From: JAZFYD01 sp036443405
GTDB taxonomy: Bacteria; Planctomycetota; PLA2
Length of the DNA stretch: 27,156 nucleotides
Reading direction: 5' to 3'
Assembly: GCA_036443405.1 (NCBI GenBank)
Contig: JAZFYD010000137.1
Coordinates: 1-27,156 of the forward strand
Shown: positions 7,071 through 15,451 of the stretch, piece by piece
How the letters are laid out: each line of letters begins with the position of its first letter
How positions within the stretch are numbered: position 1 is the first letter of the stretch
Program-made: the position numbers and the translations under genes
The notes under the pieces: generated by a model
The model's database searches: none
Told to the model about the DNA's origin: nothing
The model's input: only the letters and a program-made list of their open reading frames with translations

Positions 7071-9134
7071 ATGAAAAGTGGAACCATCGCCCGGGCATTG
7101 ATTCTTTCCCTGCTCGCGCCCCTCGCCTGTTGCGATGAACCGAAGGATCGGCCCTTTCCTACCGGCGAGAGCGACGCTGCCTGGGACCGGCTCGGTTTGT
7201 TCATCGCGATCAACGAGTACGAGGACCCCGGGATTCCCGACCTCGCCGGTTGCGTCAACGACATGGTCGGGCTGCGGCGGGTGCTGGTCGATCAATACGG
7301 GTTCGAGCGCACGAGTCTGATCACCAACGAGCGCGCCACACGCGACGGCATCGTGAAGGCGATGCAGACCCTGATCGACCTGACGAAAACCGCCGTCAAG
7401 AAGCTCGCGGAGGCGAAGTCGGACAAAACCCCCTACGTCGTTCTCGCCTACGCCGGCCACGGCCGCGAGATTGCGGATGTCGAGCCGCGCAAGGACGAGG
7501 ATGATGGGAAGGACTCGACGTGGAGTCCTTCGGACACGACCGTCGGCGCGACGCGGGAGATCCGCGACGACGACATCCACGCCGTGCTGAACGCGCTGGA
7601 ATCGGCCGGCGCGCGTGTCATCTTCATTTCGGACTCCTGCCACTCCGGGACGGTCTTCCGCGCGGCAGAGTTCATCACGGTTCGCGGCATTCGAACACGC
7701 CCGGGCGAGTCGATGCCGGCACCGGCGGACGAACCCCTTTTCCCGGGAGGGGACTTCGCCCTCAACCGCGGCAGCGTGAAATACACGGCGTGCGCCGACG
7801 TGCAGCAGGCGGGCGAAGCTGAACGAAGCGACGGCAAGCTCCACGGACGTTTCTCGGATGTCTTGACGTCGTCGCTGCGCGAGGGCCGTCGTGGCCTCAC
7901 CTACGACGAGTTGCACCGCGACGTGCTCACGCGCTTCAAGGTGCTCTATCCGCACGTGGTTTCGCAGGCGCCGCAGTTCGAAGCGAGCAAGCAGCTCTCC
8001 GGCCTGCACCTGTTCGGCAACTCGTACGCACCGGAACACGGGCCGATCGACGTGAAGTCGCAGAAGGACGGGAAGGTCCGCGTGATGCTCGGTGAACTTC
8101 ACGGCGCCGCCGAGGGGGCGACGGTCGAGTTCTACGCAAACCTCGACGACCTGGCGAAACGCCGAAGGAAGTTGACCACGGCCACGGTCGTGTCGAGCGA
8201 CGCGGGCAGTTCGATCGTCAAGCTCAAGCGAACCGAGGAACTTCCCGCGACCGCCGTCGGGCGACTGCGCCGCATCCACAAGAGTTCGTATGTCGTGCGC
8301 ATCGCGACACGGCTCCCGGCGGATCTCCAAAAAGAGATGGACTCACTCTTCGACTCCGGCCAGATAAAAAAGCCGAAGAAGGACGGGAGTTACAACGTCG
8401 CGATCTACCACCGCCCCGAGCGGAACGAGGTGCACTTCCACGACCCGACCGAGTCCGGCGATGGCGGCGCTGAGCCGTTTCGTCGTGTCGAGGCCAAGGC
8501 GAAGTTCCTGGGCTCCAACCTGCTGTTCCTGGCCCGGCGCCACAAGGTGATGACGCTGACGCGCGACTCCGGGTTGCTCGAAGTGACCGCAAAATTGGTA
8601 GGCGGGGGCAAGGAACTGAAGCGGAACAACCCGGCCATCCAACACTTCCCCCACGAAGCCGAGGTCGTCCTGACGATCAAGAACCACGCGGACGAGGATC
8701 TCTACGTGACGGTTCTGTGGCTCGAGGAGACCGAAGGTCTTCCCGAATTCGATGTGCTTGAGCTTGGGAAGCACGAAAGCAAGCTGCCTGCGGGAAAAGA
8801 GCTCACGATCGAAGGCGACGTGAACACCGTCGCGAAAAAAGGCAGCGCACGGCCTTGGAGCAGCACGTCCATCAAGGTGCTCGCGACCGCCGACTACTAC
8901 GAACCGGCCTACTTCAACCACCTGAAAGAGGCACCGGAAACCGGTCAGACTTGGGACAAGAGAACAGCCAATACCCGTGGCGATAGCGACACCGAAGACG
9001 AGCTACTGAACCTGTTGGGTGAGGCCTCGCTCGGCGCAACACGAGGATTCAAAAAGAAAGTCAAGAAGACACGGTGGGCGACGCAGATCCTGCAGTTCGA
9101 CGTCGGTCACCCGCCCGCGGCGGACGGGGACTGA
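7071..9134 (+). CDS. Secreted caspase-family (C14) peptidase, possible lipoprotein
   Basis: The 687-residue protein has an N-terminal signal peptide (about 1-20, ending LLAPLACC). C20 could be lipidated, although the lipobox is weak (P at -3). The caspase-like domain (about 40-330) starts with LGLFIAINEYEDPGIPDLAG and carries His130 in YAGHG and Cys190 in SDSCHSG, the metacaspase/caspase dyad. WSPSD at 151-155 is also typical of the family. The remaining 350 or so residues look like beta-rich domains without recognised motifs. Such enzymes cut after Arg/Lys or Asp; specificity cannot be read here. Export to the periplasm is unusual compared with cytosolic defence caspases. The gene is divergent from the kinase and ends 8 bp from the convergent lipoprotein gene. 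Confidence 0.88.
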   Translation: MKSGTIARALILSLLAPLACCDEPKDRPFPTGESDAAWDRLGLFIAINEYEDPGIPDLAGCVNDMVGLRRVLVDQYGFERTSLITNERATRDGIVKAMQTLIDLTKTAVKKLAEAKSDKTPYVVLAYAGHGREIADVEPRKDEDDGKDSTWSPSDTTVGATREIRDDDIHAVLNALESAGARVIFISDSCHSGTVFRAAEFITVRGIRTRPGESMPAPADEPLFPGGDFALNRGSVKYTACADVQQAGEAERSDGKLHGRFSDVLTSSLREGRRGLTYDELHRDVLTRFKVLYPHVVSQAPQFEASKQLSGLHLFGNSYAPEHGPIDVKSQKDGKVRVMLGELHGAAEGATVEFYANLDDLAKRRRKLTTATVVSSDAGSSIVKLKRTEELPATAVGRLRRIHKSSYVVRIATRLPADLQKEMDSLFDSGQIKKPKKDGSYNVAIYHRPERNEVHFHDPTESGDGGAEPFRRVEAKAKFLGSNLLFLARRHKVMTLTRDSGLLEVTAKLVGGGKELKRNNPAIQHFPHEAEVVLTIKNHADEDLYVTVLWLEETEGLPEFDVLELGKHESKLPAGKELTIEGDVNTVAKKGSARPWSSTSIKVLATADYYEPAYFNHLKEAPETGQTWDKRTANTRGDSDTEDELLNLLGEASLGATRGFKKKVKKTRWATQILQFDVGHPPAADGD

Positions 9135-9142
9135 GTCGCAGG

Positions 9143-10813
9143 CTACTTCGCAGCCGGCGCGGGCTGTTTCGGCGCAGCGGGCGCGGCGCGGTACACGACC
9201 TCTTCGTACTCGGCGCGTAGCGGCGCGCCGTCCGCCGCGCGGCCGTGGTCGAGTTCCAAGTAGATGCCGTCTGCTTTGAGCCCGAGCGCCAAAAGCGACG
9301 GGAAGCCGATGCGCAGCGCGGCCGGACCCGGCTCGAATCCGAGCGCCGGGAAGCGCAACTCGCGATCGCCGTCGCGTACAACCAGGAACGCATCGAGATG
9401 CGGCAGAGAAATTCCCGTGCCGCCGTGGACCGACGCGATGCATGTCTGTCCGTTGTCGAACACCAGGACCGCCTGCGGTTTCGGTAGCACGGGCTTTGGC
9501 GGTCGCGGCGGAAGCTCGATCACGGCGGCGTTGTATTGCCCGCCGACGATGATCGACGCGACCTCCAGCCAGAGAGCGTCCGGGTAGCGCTGATTGGGGC
9601 GCTCGCGCTTCAAGAGCGCGAAGAATTCCGCCTGCCGGTTCTGTTGCGCCAGCGGCAACAACCTGCGCAGAAGATCCGCCCCGCCGTCGCCGAGTTTGTG
9701 GCGCTTGGCGACGTCCTCGTAGAGCTCCGTGATGCGCGCCGGCGAACGACCCGGGAGTTCCACACCCGTCTTTGCGTCCACCATCACCGTGCGTGCGCCC
9801 ATGCGCAGGCCTCGCGGTCCGTCCGGCGGAACCGCGACGACCACGGTGATGTTGTGCGTGCGCGGAACCATCGCCCACTCCGTCGTGCCCTGTTGCATCG
9901 CGCCGAGACGAATGCGCAGTGTGTTGGGTGTGACCTGAGCCAGCGTGAGCAGACCGTTCAGGTCGCGCCCCGCACCGCGTTCCACGTCGGAGCGCTCGCG
10001 CTCGTGTCCGAGCGACGCGCTCTGCGGGCCAATGCCGTATCCAACGTTGAAGCCGAAGCCGCGTACGGTTTCGTCCCCGCGCGCACTGAGCGATGCCTCG
10101 AGGTTGTCCGACACGAGCAGCGGAATGACGACCGGCGCGGGTGCCGCAGACGAACTCTCGGTCGCGTCGGATCCACCCGGCTCGTCGATCCCGCGCTCGG
10201 GCGTGGTCGGGACGTGCGCGTTCGGGTCGGACGAGAAAAACGAAATCGTCGTGTACACGTCATAGGGCTCGCGACGTGCGCGCGGCATGAGGCTGATCTG
10301 GAACCTGATCACGTATGCCTGAAGGTCGCGTTTGATTGCGGCATCCTCGATGTACCGGCTGAGCATCTGCACTTCCTGATACAGCGACGTCGCGGCCCAG
10401 TACCGCGACATCGGATCGCTGGTCAACGTGGTGGCCGTGAACGGCGCGTCGGGCACGCTAGGTTTCCCAGCCGTCGATTGTGGCGTGGTCGGCGCCGGCG
10501 GCGGGGTCGCCGAAATGCTCTTGCCCAATTCGAACTTCGTCTTTTTGCTGTCGCGGGACTGCATCGTGGTCGAAGCCGTGGTCGGCATCACCGCGGCGAG
10601 GGCGCCGGCCTCATCGATTTCGAAACGCGGTTGCAACACTTCGACGTACGATTCCCAGGGCGCGATCGACAACACGGCAACGTGCACGGACCCGGCCTCG
10701 TCCTGCGCGGCCGCGCGATGTACTCGAGACTCCCCGGGCTTGGGGGCCCGGCACGCACCGGCTGTGAGCAGCACCAAAGCCCCGAAACGAAGCGTAATTC
10801 GCCCGTAACCCAT
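9143..10813 (-). CDS. Hypothetical secreted lipoprotein
   Basis: The 556-residue protein starts with a signal peptide ending LLTAGAC, where C21 is a plausible lipidation site. A region of low complexity rich in Pro, Thr and Ser follows at about 85-125. The middle part (about 130-420) contains helical and beta segments without motifs I know, and the C-terminal 150 residues look like a beta domain followed by an Ala/Pro-rich tail. I do not recognise the family. The start is placed at 10813, not at upstream in-frame ATGs, because TATGTT sits 7 nt before it and the signal peptide begins there. It converges on the caspase gene with an 8-bp gap, so joint transcription is not possible. Confidence 0.75.
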   Translation of the reverse strand: MGYGRITLRFGALVLLTAGACRAPKPGESRVHRAAAQDEAGSVHVAVLSIAPWESYVEVLQPRFEIDEAGALAAVMPTTASTTMQSRDSKKTKFELGKSISATPPPAPTTPQSTAGKPSVPDAPFTATTLTSDPMSRYWAATSLYQEVQMLSRYIEDAAIKRDLQAYVIRFQISLMPRARREPYDVYTTISFFSSDPNAHVPTTPERGIDEPGGSDATESSSAAPAPVVIPLLVSDNLEASLSARGDETVRGFGFNVGYGIGPQSASLGHERERSDVERGAGRDLNGLLTLAQVTPNTLRIRLGAMQQGTTEWAMVPRTHNITVVVAVPPDGPRGLRMGARTVMVDAKTGVELPGRSPARITELYEDVAKRHKLGDGGADLLRRLLPLAQQNRQAEFFALLKRERPNQRYPDALWLEVASIIVGGQYNAAVIELPPRPPKPVLPKPQAVLVFDNGQTCIASVHGGTGISLPHLDAFLVVRDGDRELRFPALGFEPGPAALRIGFPSLLALGLKADGIYLELDHGRAADGAPLRAEYEEVVYRAAPAAPKQPAPAAK

Positions 10814-10820
10814 GGCTGTG

Positions 10821-10826
10821 AACATA
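10821..10826 (-). promoter_or_regulatory. Putative -10 element (TATGTT) of the lipoprotein gene
   Basis: TATGTT on the minus strand ends 7 nt before the ATG at 10813, and no Shine-Dalgarno sequence is present. It supports a leaderless start and rejects the 48-base upstream extension of the reading frame. Confidence 0.55.
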
Positions 10827-10860
10827 CACGGAGCGGGGTCGCTTGGCGAGGGTGTCGCCA

Positions 10861-10889
10861 TTGAGGCTTGGACGCCCTTTCGCTATGCT
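10861..10889 (+). promoter_or_regulatory. Promoter-like TTGAGG-N17-TATGCT upstream of the decayed caspase/WD40 gene
   Basis: TTGAGG (10861-10866) and TATGCT (10884-10889) are separated by exactly 17 bp. An ATG follows 10 nt later at 10900. The promoter looks intact although the gene behind it is broken. Confidence 0.5.
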
Positions 10890-10899
10890 CCACGTCGGG

Positions 10900-11497
10900 A
10901 TGATGAACCGTGGGATAGTCGCGTCGGCGGCCGTACTGTTGCATTGGCTCCGTTTGCGATGTCGGAAGAAGAGGCGGCCAAGACGCGCGGGTTCTCCACG
11001 CGCTCGGGTGGTTCGTTGTCCCGAGTCGTCGGCAAGTAGCTGGTCAACTTCTGTAGCTATCACGCGTTGTTGATCGCGGTCAACGAATACGATCGGAATC
11101 ACTTCCAGCCCCAGATTCGAAGCTCGTCGCCGCAATGAGACACGACGGTGGTTTGGTCTGGAGCGCCACCACGGGTGAACTCGTCGCCACCCTGGATGTT
11201 CCTGCGCCCGCCCAAAAACCTGATCGGTCGAACCAGATAGGGCTCGTGCACGCGGTCGTGTTCACCAGGGGCGGGTCGCTGCTCGCTGCGGTGACCGGAA
11301 CCAAGGCGACGGGCAAGATCCGGCTCTGGGACTCCGAATCGCAGGCACTGCTTTGGACGGACGACGATCCACGACACGAACCCCTCTCCCTGGCGTTCTC
11401 CCCCGACGGGAAGAATCTGGCGAGCGGTGGCATCGATACGGCGGCGAACGAGAGGGGCGAAATCCGATTGTGGAGCGTGAACGCACTCCGGGAGTAA
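10900..11497 (+). pseudogene. Decayed gene: signal-peptide-like start, caspase N-terminal scrap and WD40 tail
   Basis: Coding-like pieces lie in all three frames. The ATG pair at 10900/10903 opens a signal-peptide-like stretch (GIVASAAVLLHW). In a second frame, after a stop at 11037-11039, positions 11058-11099 read YHALLIAVNEYDRN, which matches the caspase N-terminal strand (the neighbouring intact caspase has LGLFIAINEYEDP). In a third frame, from about 11111 to the stop at 11497, come PDSKLVAA, GGLVWSATTGELVATLD and two more WD40 units ending GEIRLWSVNALRE. Intact caspase-WD40 proteins have a caspase domain of about 250 residues before the repeats; here it is almost entirely missing. I read it as a deleted and frameshifted remnant. 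The WD40 tail alone (11135-11497) could still be translated. Confidence 0.7.
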
Positions 11498-11667
11498 TCG
11501 GAGCGTACGGCCCTCCGCGTCAGTTCCGTCTCGCCGCCGACGCGGTCCTTGTGTGCGGCCCGGCACTCCTTCCCGGCTGCCAGGGCTTCCGAACGTTCAT
11601 GCGGGACTCAGGAACGACGACTTCGAGCGGCAACCGCAAGCTTCTGTTGCTGCGGCCACTGTCGCGC

Positions 11668-11673
11668 TAGTAT
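11668..11673 (+). promoter_or_regulatory. Putative -10 element (TAGTAT) of hflK
   Basis: TAGTAT ends 6 nt before the ATG at 11680. There is no Shine-Dalgarno sequence, which points to a leaderless transcript. A weak TTGCTG lies 15 bp upstream. Confidence 0.5.
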
Positions 11674-11679
11674 CCACTC

Positions 11680-12660
11680 ATGGAAATCCCGAACAGCTGG
11701 AACCCGAGTTCCAAGGAATGGTCCCCTCGTGAGGTGACCCGCACGGTCGGCCTGTCGGTGGTCGTATCACTGGCGGTCATCGGCATCTGGACGAGCTACT
11801 ACACCGTCGCACCCGAAGAGGAAGCGGTCGTCCTGCGCTTGGGCGCCTTCGTCGAGTCGGCGCCGCCGGGACTGCATTTCAAGTTGCCGTTCGGTATCGA
11901 CCGCGCGATCAAGGTGCCGGTCACGGAGGTGCGCAAGGTCGAGTTCGGCTACCGCACGATCGAGGCGGGTCGCCGCACGACCTACGCGCAACGGGGCGGT
12001 GACGACGCGACGCTCATGCTGACCGGCGACCTGAACATCGCCGCGGTGGAATGGGTGGCGCAGTACAAGATCAAGGATGCAAGGGCCTGGCTTTTCAACG
12101 TGCTGGATCCTGAGGAGACGATTCGCGACACCGGCGAAGCGGTCATGCGAGCGGTTGTCGGCGACCACACCGTCACGGAGCTGCTGACAGACCAACGCGA
12201 ACAGATCGCCCAGCAGGTGGAGGTCAAGCTCCAGACGCTCTTGGACAGGTACGGAACCGGCGTGCAGATCGTGACCGTCAAGCTGCAGAACGCCCTGCCC
12301 CCGGGGCGGGTGCAGGCGGCGTTCGACGAGGTCAATGCGGCGCAGCAGGAGCGCGAGCAGCTCGAGGATGAGGCGGAAAAGGAATACAACAAGTTGATCC
12401 CGGAGGCGCGTGGAGCCGCGAAACGCGAAGTGGCGGAGGCGGAAGGTTACGCCATCGACCGCGTGAACCGCGCCAAGGGCGACGTGGCACGCTTCGTCGC
12501 GTTGGTGGAGGTCTACACGTTGAGCCCGGAAGTGACGCGACAGCGGTTGTTCCTCGAGACGATGGAACGGGTCCTCCCCAAGGTCAAGAGCATCGTCGTC
12601 GCGAGCGAAGACGGGGTTCTCAAGATGCTGCCGATCGCCGGCAGCTCGGGAGCAAAGTAA
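11680..12660 (+). CDS. hflK: HflK-like SPFH/band-7 membrane protein
   Basis: The 326-residue protein has a short cytosolic N-terminus, one membrane helix (about 23-41) and an SPFH/band-7 domain starting at APEEEAVVLRLGAF, then a charged helical region (about 215-290, rich in E, K and R) and a C-terminal helix. This is the layout of HflK, which with HflC forms a large periplasm-facing cage around the FtsH protease and tunes membrane protein degradation. The gene overlaps hflC by one base (TAATG), the normal hflKC order. No ftsH is present nearby. The N-terminus is shorter and lacks the Gly/Pro-rich head of E. coli HflK, so a generic band-7 name is also possible. Confidence 0.88.
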   Translation: MEIPNSWNPSSKEWSPREVTRTVGLSVVVSLAVIGIWTSYYTVAPEEEAVVLRLGAFVESAPPGLHFKLPFGIDRAIKVPVTEVRKVEFGYRTIEAGRRTTYAQRGGDDATLMLTGDLNIAAVEWVAQYKIKDARAWLFNVLDPEETIRDTGEAVMRAVVGDHTVTELLTDQREQIAQQVEVKLQTLLDRYGTGVQIVTVKLQNALPPGRVQAAFDEVNAAQQEREQLEDEAEKEYNKLIPEARGAAKREVAEAEGYAIDRVNRAKGDVARFVALVEVYTLSPEVTRQRLFLETMERVLPKVKSIVVASEDGVLKMLPIAGSSGAK

Positions 12661-13589
12661 TGAAAGGTCCCATAGCGATGCTCGGCGGTCTGATCGTGAT
12701 CGTCGTTCTCTGGTCCTCATTTTTCGTTGTAAACGAGTGGGAACAGGTGGTTCTGACCCAGTTCGGCAGCCCGGTGGGCGATCCCATCACCGAGTCCGGC
12801 TGGCACTTCAAGACGCCGTTCGTGCAGACGGTCAACCGATTCGAGAAGCGGATCCTGATCTGGGACGGCGAACGCAATCAGATCCCGACGTACGACAAGC
12901 GTTTCATCTGGGTGGACACGACCGCCCGCTGGCGCATCAAGAAACCGCTCCTGTTCCTGCGCTCGGTTCGCACGGTGCAGGGCGCGCAGTCGCGACTGGA
13001 CGACTACCTCGATTCCGCTGTGCGTGACGTGATCGGCAAGCACAAGCTCGTCGAGGCGGTGCGGCTGTCCAACCGCGTACTCGACCTGGTGCCAACGAAC
13101 GACGAACAGCCCGAGGTGCGCGAAAAGATCGAAAAGGGCCGCGATCTGCTCATCGCGGAGATGCTGGCCACGGCAGTGCCCAAAATCAAAGACCTCGGCA
13201 TCGAGCTGATCGACCTGCGCATCAAGGGCATCAACTACGTCGAGTCGGTGCGGCAAAGGGTCTACGAGCGCATGATCACGGAAAGGCAGCGCGTCGCCGA
13301 GCAGTACCGCTCGGAGGGCCGCGGTAGGAAGGCGGAGTGGGACGGACGGCGCGCGCGCGACGAGAAGGAGATCCTCTCGGAGGCGTACCGCGACGCGCAG
13401 CTGATCGTGGCGAAAGCCGACGCCGAAGCAGCCACCCTGTTCGCCGACGCGTACAACACCGATCCGGCGTTCTACGCATTCGTGCGCACACTGCAGTCCT
13501 ACGAGAAGATCATGGGCAACAACCACACGCTGGTCATCGATCCGGACTCCGATCTCTACCGGTTCCTGGGCGCGCTCGAGGGAAAGTAG
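12660..13589 (+). CDS. hflC: HflC-like SPFH/band-7 membrane protein
   Basis: The 309-residue protein has an N-terminal membrane helix (about 5-24) followed at once by the SPFH domain (VVNEWEQVVLTQFGSPVGD). It contains the HflC-type segments LIDLRIKGINYVESV and a charged helix with RVYERMITERQRVAEQYR, which also occurs in classical HflC. The C-terminal part (YNTDPAFYAFVRTLQSYEKI) matches the HflC ending. It should pair with the HflK protein encoded immediately upstream to form the FtsH-regulating complex on the periplasmic face of the inner membrane. Its start codon shares one base with the hflK stop, so translation is coupled. Confidence 0.92.
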   Translation: MKGPIAMLGGLIVIVVLWSSFFVVNEWEQVVLTQFGSPVGDPITESGWHFKTPFVQTVNRFEKRILIWDGERNQIPTYDKRFIWVDTTARWRIKKPLLFLRSVRTVQGAQSRLDDYLDSAVRDVIGKHKLVEAVRLSNRVLDLVPTNDEQPEVREKIEKGRDLLIAEMLATAVPKIKDLGIELIDLRIKGINYVESVRQRVYERMITERQRVAEQYRSEGRGRKAEWDGRRARDEKEILSEAYRDAQLIVAKADAEAATLFADAYNTDPAFYAFVRTLQSYEKIMGNNHTLVIDPDSDLYRFLGALEGK

Positions 13590-13683
13590 CCGCAACGAAG
13601 CGCACGGAGTCGCACAAGGGAGCGCAACACGGGTGTATCCGAGCGACGTCGACGAGTTCCTCGCAAAGCATCTCGGGTGAGCG

Positions 13684-13712
13684 CGCGGGCCGCTGCGCCG
13701 TCCCGGCCCGCG
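13684..13712 (+). terminator. GC-rich stem-loop downstream of hflKC, possible terminator
   Basis: CGCGGGCC (13684-13691) and GGCCCGCG (13705-13712) form an 8-bp perfect stem with a 13-nt loop, about 95 bp after the hflC stop. No T tract follows, so its role as a terminator is uncertain. Confidence 0.4.
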
Positions 13713-13814
13713 ATCTGGCGGACGACGATCGCGGGCGTCGTTCAGCAGAGTGGGAGTTTCCGCCGACGACCGGCATGGCCGAGATGATGGTGGCACTCCA
13801 GGGAGGATCGCGTC

Positions 13815-14237
13815 ATGCCGGAGAGACGAAGCCACAACGGAATCACGTACTACAAGCATCTCCGGCTCGAGCATCCGAAGTGGAAGTACGTCCTGATCGA
13901 TCCATACCAATACAACACTCACTTCACGCACGTCGATGGCGGCAACCCGTACATGCGGCTGGACCACACCGGCGTGCTCCGCATCTCTGCGCAGTACGCT
14001 TGGAACGGTCCGAGCGGCCCAACGATCGACACGAGGAATTTCATGCGCGGCTCGCTCGTTCACGACGCGCTCTACCAACTCATGCGTGAACGCGTGCTCG
14101 ACCATCGCGCGGACCGCAAGCGCGCGGATCAGCTGCTGCGGATCATCGTGCGCGAGGACGGTATGTCCTGGCTTCGCGCCTGGTGGGTCTACCGGGGCGT
14201 ACGATGGTTCGGCGCGTCCTCGGCGCGGCCACCTTAG
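13815..14237 (+). CDS. DUF1353-like protein
   Basis: The 140-residue protein has the layout of the DUF1353 family: an N-terminal beta region, a segment YAWNGPSGPT corresponding to the family's W-D-G-A/S-x-P turn, and LVHDALYQLM, matching the conserved HDxLY helix. DUF1353 proteins are small, often found in phages and plasmids, and have no settled function. The start is supported by GGGAGG (13801-13806) eight bases upstream. There is no signal peptide; one Trp-rich C-terminal stretch (SWLRAWWVYRGVRWFG) could be membrane-associated. Its stop codon TAG overlaps the stop of the convergent DinB-like gene within TTAG. Confidence 0.7.
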   Translation: MPERRSHNGITYYKHLRLEHPKWKYVLIDPYQYNTHFTHVDGGNPYMRLDHTGVLRISAQYAWNGPSGPTIDTRNFMRGSLVHDALYQLMRERVLDHRADRKRADQLLRIIVREDGMSWLRAWWVYRGVRWFGASSARPP

Positions 14238-14740
14238 TCCTGCGGTCGCCCCTCCGCGTCGAGCCACTTCTCATCGGGGCTCCTCGGCGCGGGCTGTTCG
14301 GCGGTGAGATTCTGCATCGAGATCGCGGCCTCATGGAAGTTCTCGGGAGGAATCGGGCTTCCGCACATGCGGCGCAGCATCGCGAGCTGGCCCGCGTGCG
14401 TCATCGCGTCCGACAGCGGTCCCTGCAAGAGTTGCTCCGGCGTGGTTCCTGAAAACGCGCTGCCGCTCTCCAGATGTTCGCCGAGGCGCCGCAACGTCTC
14501 GTGGAAACGCGTGACCTCTTCCGCAAAGTTGTCACACGGTCCGATCCACGGGTCGAGCGCCTCGAAGTGGCTCAGCGCGTAGGAGAGCACACCGCTCATG
14601 TGATGGATGAGTTGCTGCGGCGTTCGCACACCACCCGCAGCGCGAAACGCCGCGAACTCCTCCGGCGCGCCCTGCACGGCCTTGTTGGCGCGATACGCGA
14701 GCGCGGCCAGGAAGTGCCTCAGCAGCTCACGATCCGTCAT
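14234..14740 (-). CDS. DinB-like four-helix protein
   Basis: The 168-residue protein is mostly helical, with LIHHMSGVLSYALSHFE (H46, H47) and MTHAGQLAMLRRM (H115), the two histidine-bearing helices that define the DinB/DUF664-type metal-binding bundle. The third usual histidine of the last motif seems replaced by Gln. Family members include thiol transferases and many damage-inducible proteins of unknown activity. A longer reading frame exists to 14992, but its N-terminal part is Arg/Gly/Cys-rich shadow sequence that runs antisense to the SYLF gene, so I start at the ATG at 14740. It should be cytosolic. Its end overlaps the convergent DUF1353-like gene by four bases. Confidence 0.7.
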   Translation of the reverse strand: MTDRELLRHFLAALAYRANKAVQGAPEEFAAFRAAGGVRTPQQLIHHMSGVLSYALSHFEALDPWIGPCDNFAEEVTRFHETLRRLGEHLESGSAFSGTTPEQLLQGPLSDAMTHAGQLAMLRRMCGSPIPPENFHEAAISMQNLTAEQPAPRSPDEKWLDAEGRPQD

Positions 14741-14816
14741 CGACGATGGACTCGGGTTGCCCGCATCGCGACATGGTAGCCGCGCGGGTTGCGCCGGGTG
14801 CGCGCAAAAACAGCGA

Positions 14817-14845
14817 TTGCCACCGAGCGGTCGCCGCAGCACAAT
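14817..14845 (+). promoter_or_regulatory. Promoter TTGCCA-N17-CACAAT of the SYLF lipoprotein gene
   Basis: TTGCCA (14817-14822) and CACAAT (14840-14845) are spaced by 17 bp, and the -10 ends 6 nt before the ATG at 14852. The mRNA would begin near the start codon. Confidence 0.5.
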
Positions 14846-14851
14846 GGCCCC

Positions 14852-15415
14852 ATGCACCGCGCCGCCACCCTCCTCTTCGCCCTCGCCTTCGTTCCTGCAT
14901 GCGCCTCGGTCAAGGGGTCGAACCCGGACGAACAACGCGCCCACATTCAAAAGCTCGAAAAGGAAACGCTCGAACGGCTGTTCAAGGAACACCCCGAGGC
15001 GAAGGCCATGCTTGAGGGCGCACCGGGGTATGCGGTGTTCGACACATCAATCACCAAGATCCCGGTTGTCGGAGCGGGCGGCGGGTACGGCGTCGTCGTG
15101 GACGCGGATCCGGTCGCACGGACGTACATGAAGGTGCGCGAGTTCCAACTCGGCGCCGGCTGGGGCGCGCGGCGTTTCCAGGTCGTAGTGATCTTCCACG
15201 ACGCGAAGGTCCGCGACGACTTGAAAGACGGCATGTGGAATTTCGGCGGAGGCGCGGAGGCGGCCGCCAAGGTCGGCGAAACGGGCGCAGCGGGCGGCGG
15301 CGGCACCGGCGGCGGCAACGAGCAGTTCACGAAGTACGTCCTAACAGAGGCCGGCGTGTCCCTGACCGCAACGGTCAACGCTAAACGGATTTCGCAGATT
15401 GGGGGATTGAACTAA
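14852..15415 (+). CDS. SYLF/YSC84-domain lipoprotein
   Basis: The 187-residue protein has a signal peptide ending FVPACAS with probable lipidation at C17. The mature part shows the SYLF (DUF500/YSC84) pattern: PGYAVFDTSITKIPVVGAGGGYG at about 58-80 (family: GYAVFPxxxK...GGxxGxG), then FQLGAGWGARRFQVVVIFHDA and MWNFGGGAEAAAKVG. A Gly-rich insert (about 143-156) interrupts the last part. SYLF domains bind phosphoinositides in eukaryotes; bacterial ones are secreted or outer-membrane-linked and poorly understood. The start at the internal ATG is supported by the signal peptide and by the promoter that ends 6 nt before it. The downstream methyltransferase gene begins 36 bp later and could be cotranscribed. 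Confidence 0.82.
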   Translation: MHRAATLLFALAFVPACASVKGSNPDEQRAHIQKLEKETLERLFKEHPEAKAMLEGAPGYAVFDTSITKIPVVGAGGGYGVVVDADPVARTYMKVREFQLGAGWGARRFQVVVIFHDAKVRDDLKDGMWNFGGGAEAAAKVGETGAAGGGGTGGGNEQFTKYVLTEAGVSLTATVNAKRISQIGGLN

Positions 15416-15451
15416 AGGCGCGTTTCCTCCTAGGAAGAGCCCGAGTTTTCG

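Noticed and set aside
6858..8330. A 490-residue minus-strand frame opposite the caspase gene
   Set aside because: It overlaps the kinase start and the whole caspase domain, and lacks any motif; a GC-driven shadow.
13590..13680. Plus-strand peptide ending YPSDVDEFLAKHLG before a stop, after hflC
   Set aside because: It resembles a protein C-terminus, but no start or supporting frame exists and the stretch is too short to judge.
12717..14267. A 516-residue minus-strand frame opposite hflC and the DUF1353-like gene
   Set aside because: Antisense to two better supported genes; no family motif.
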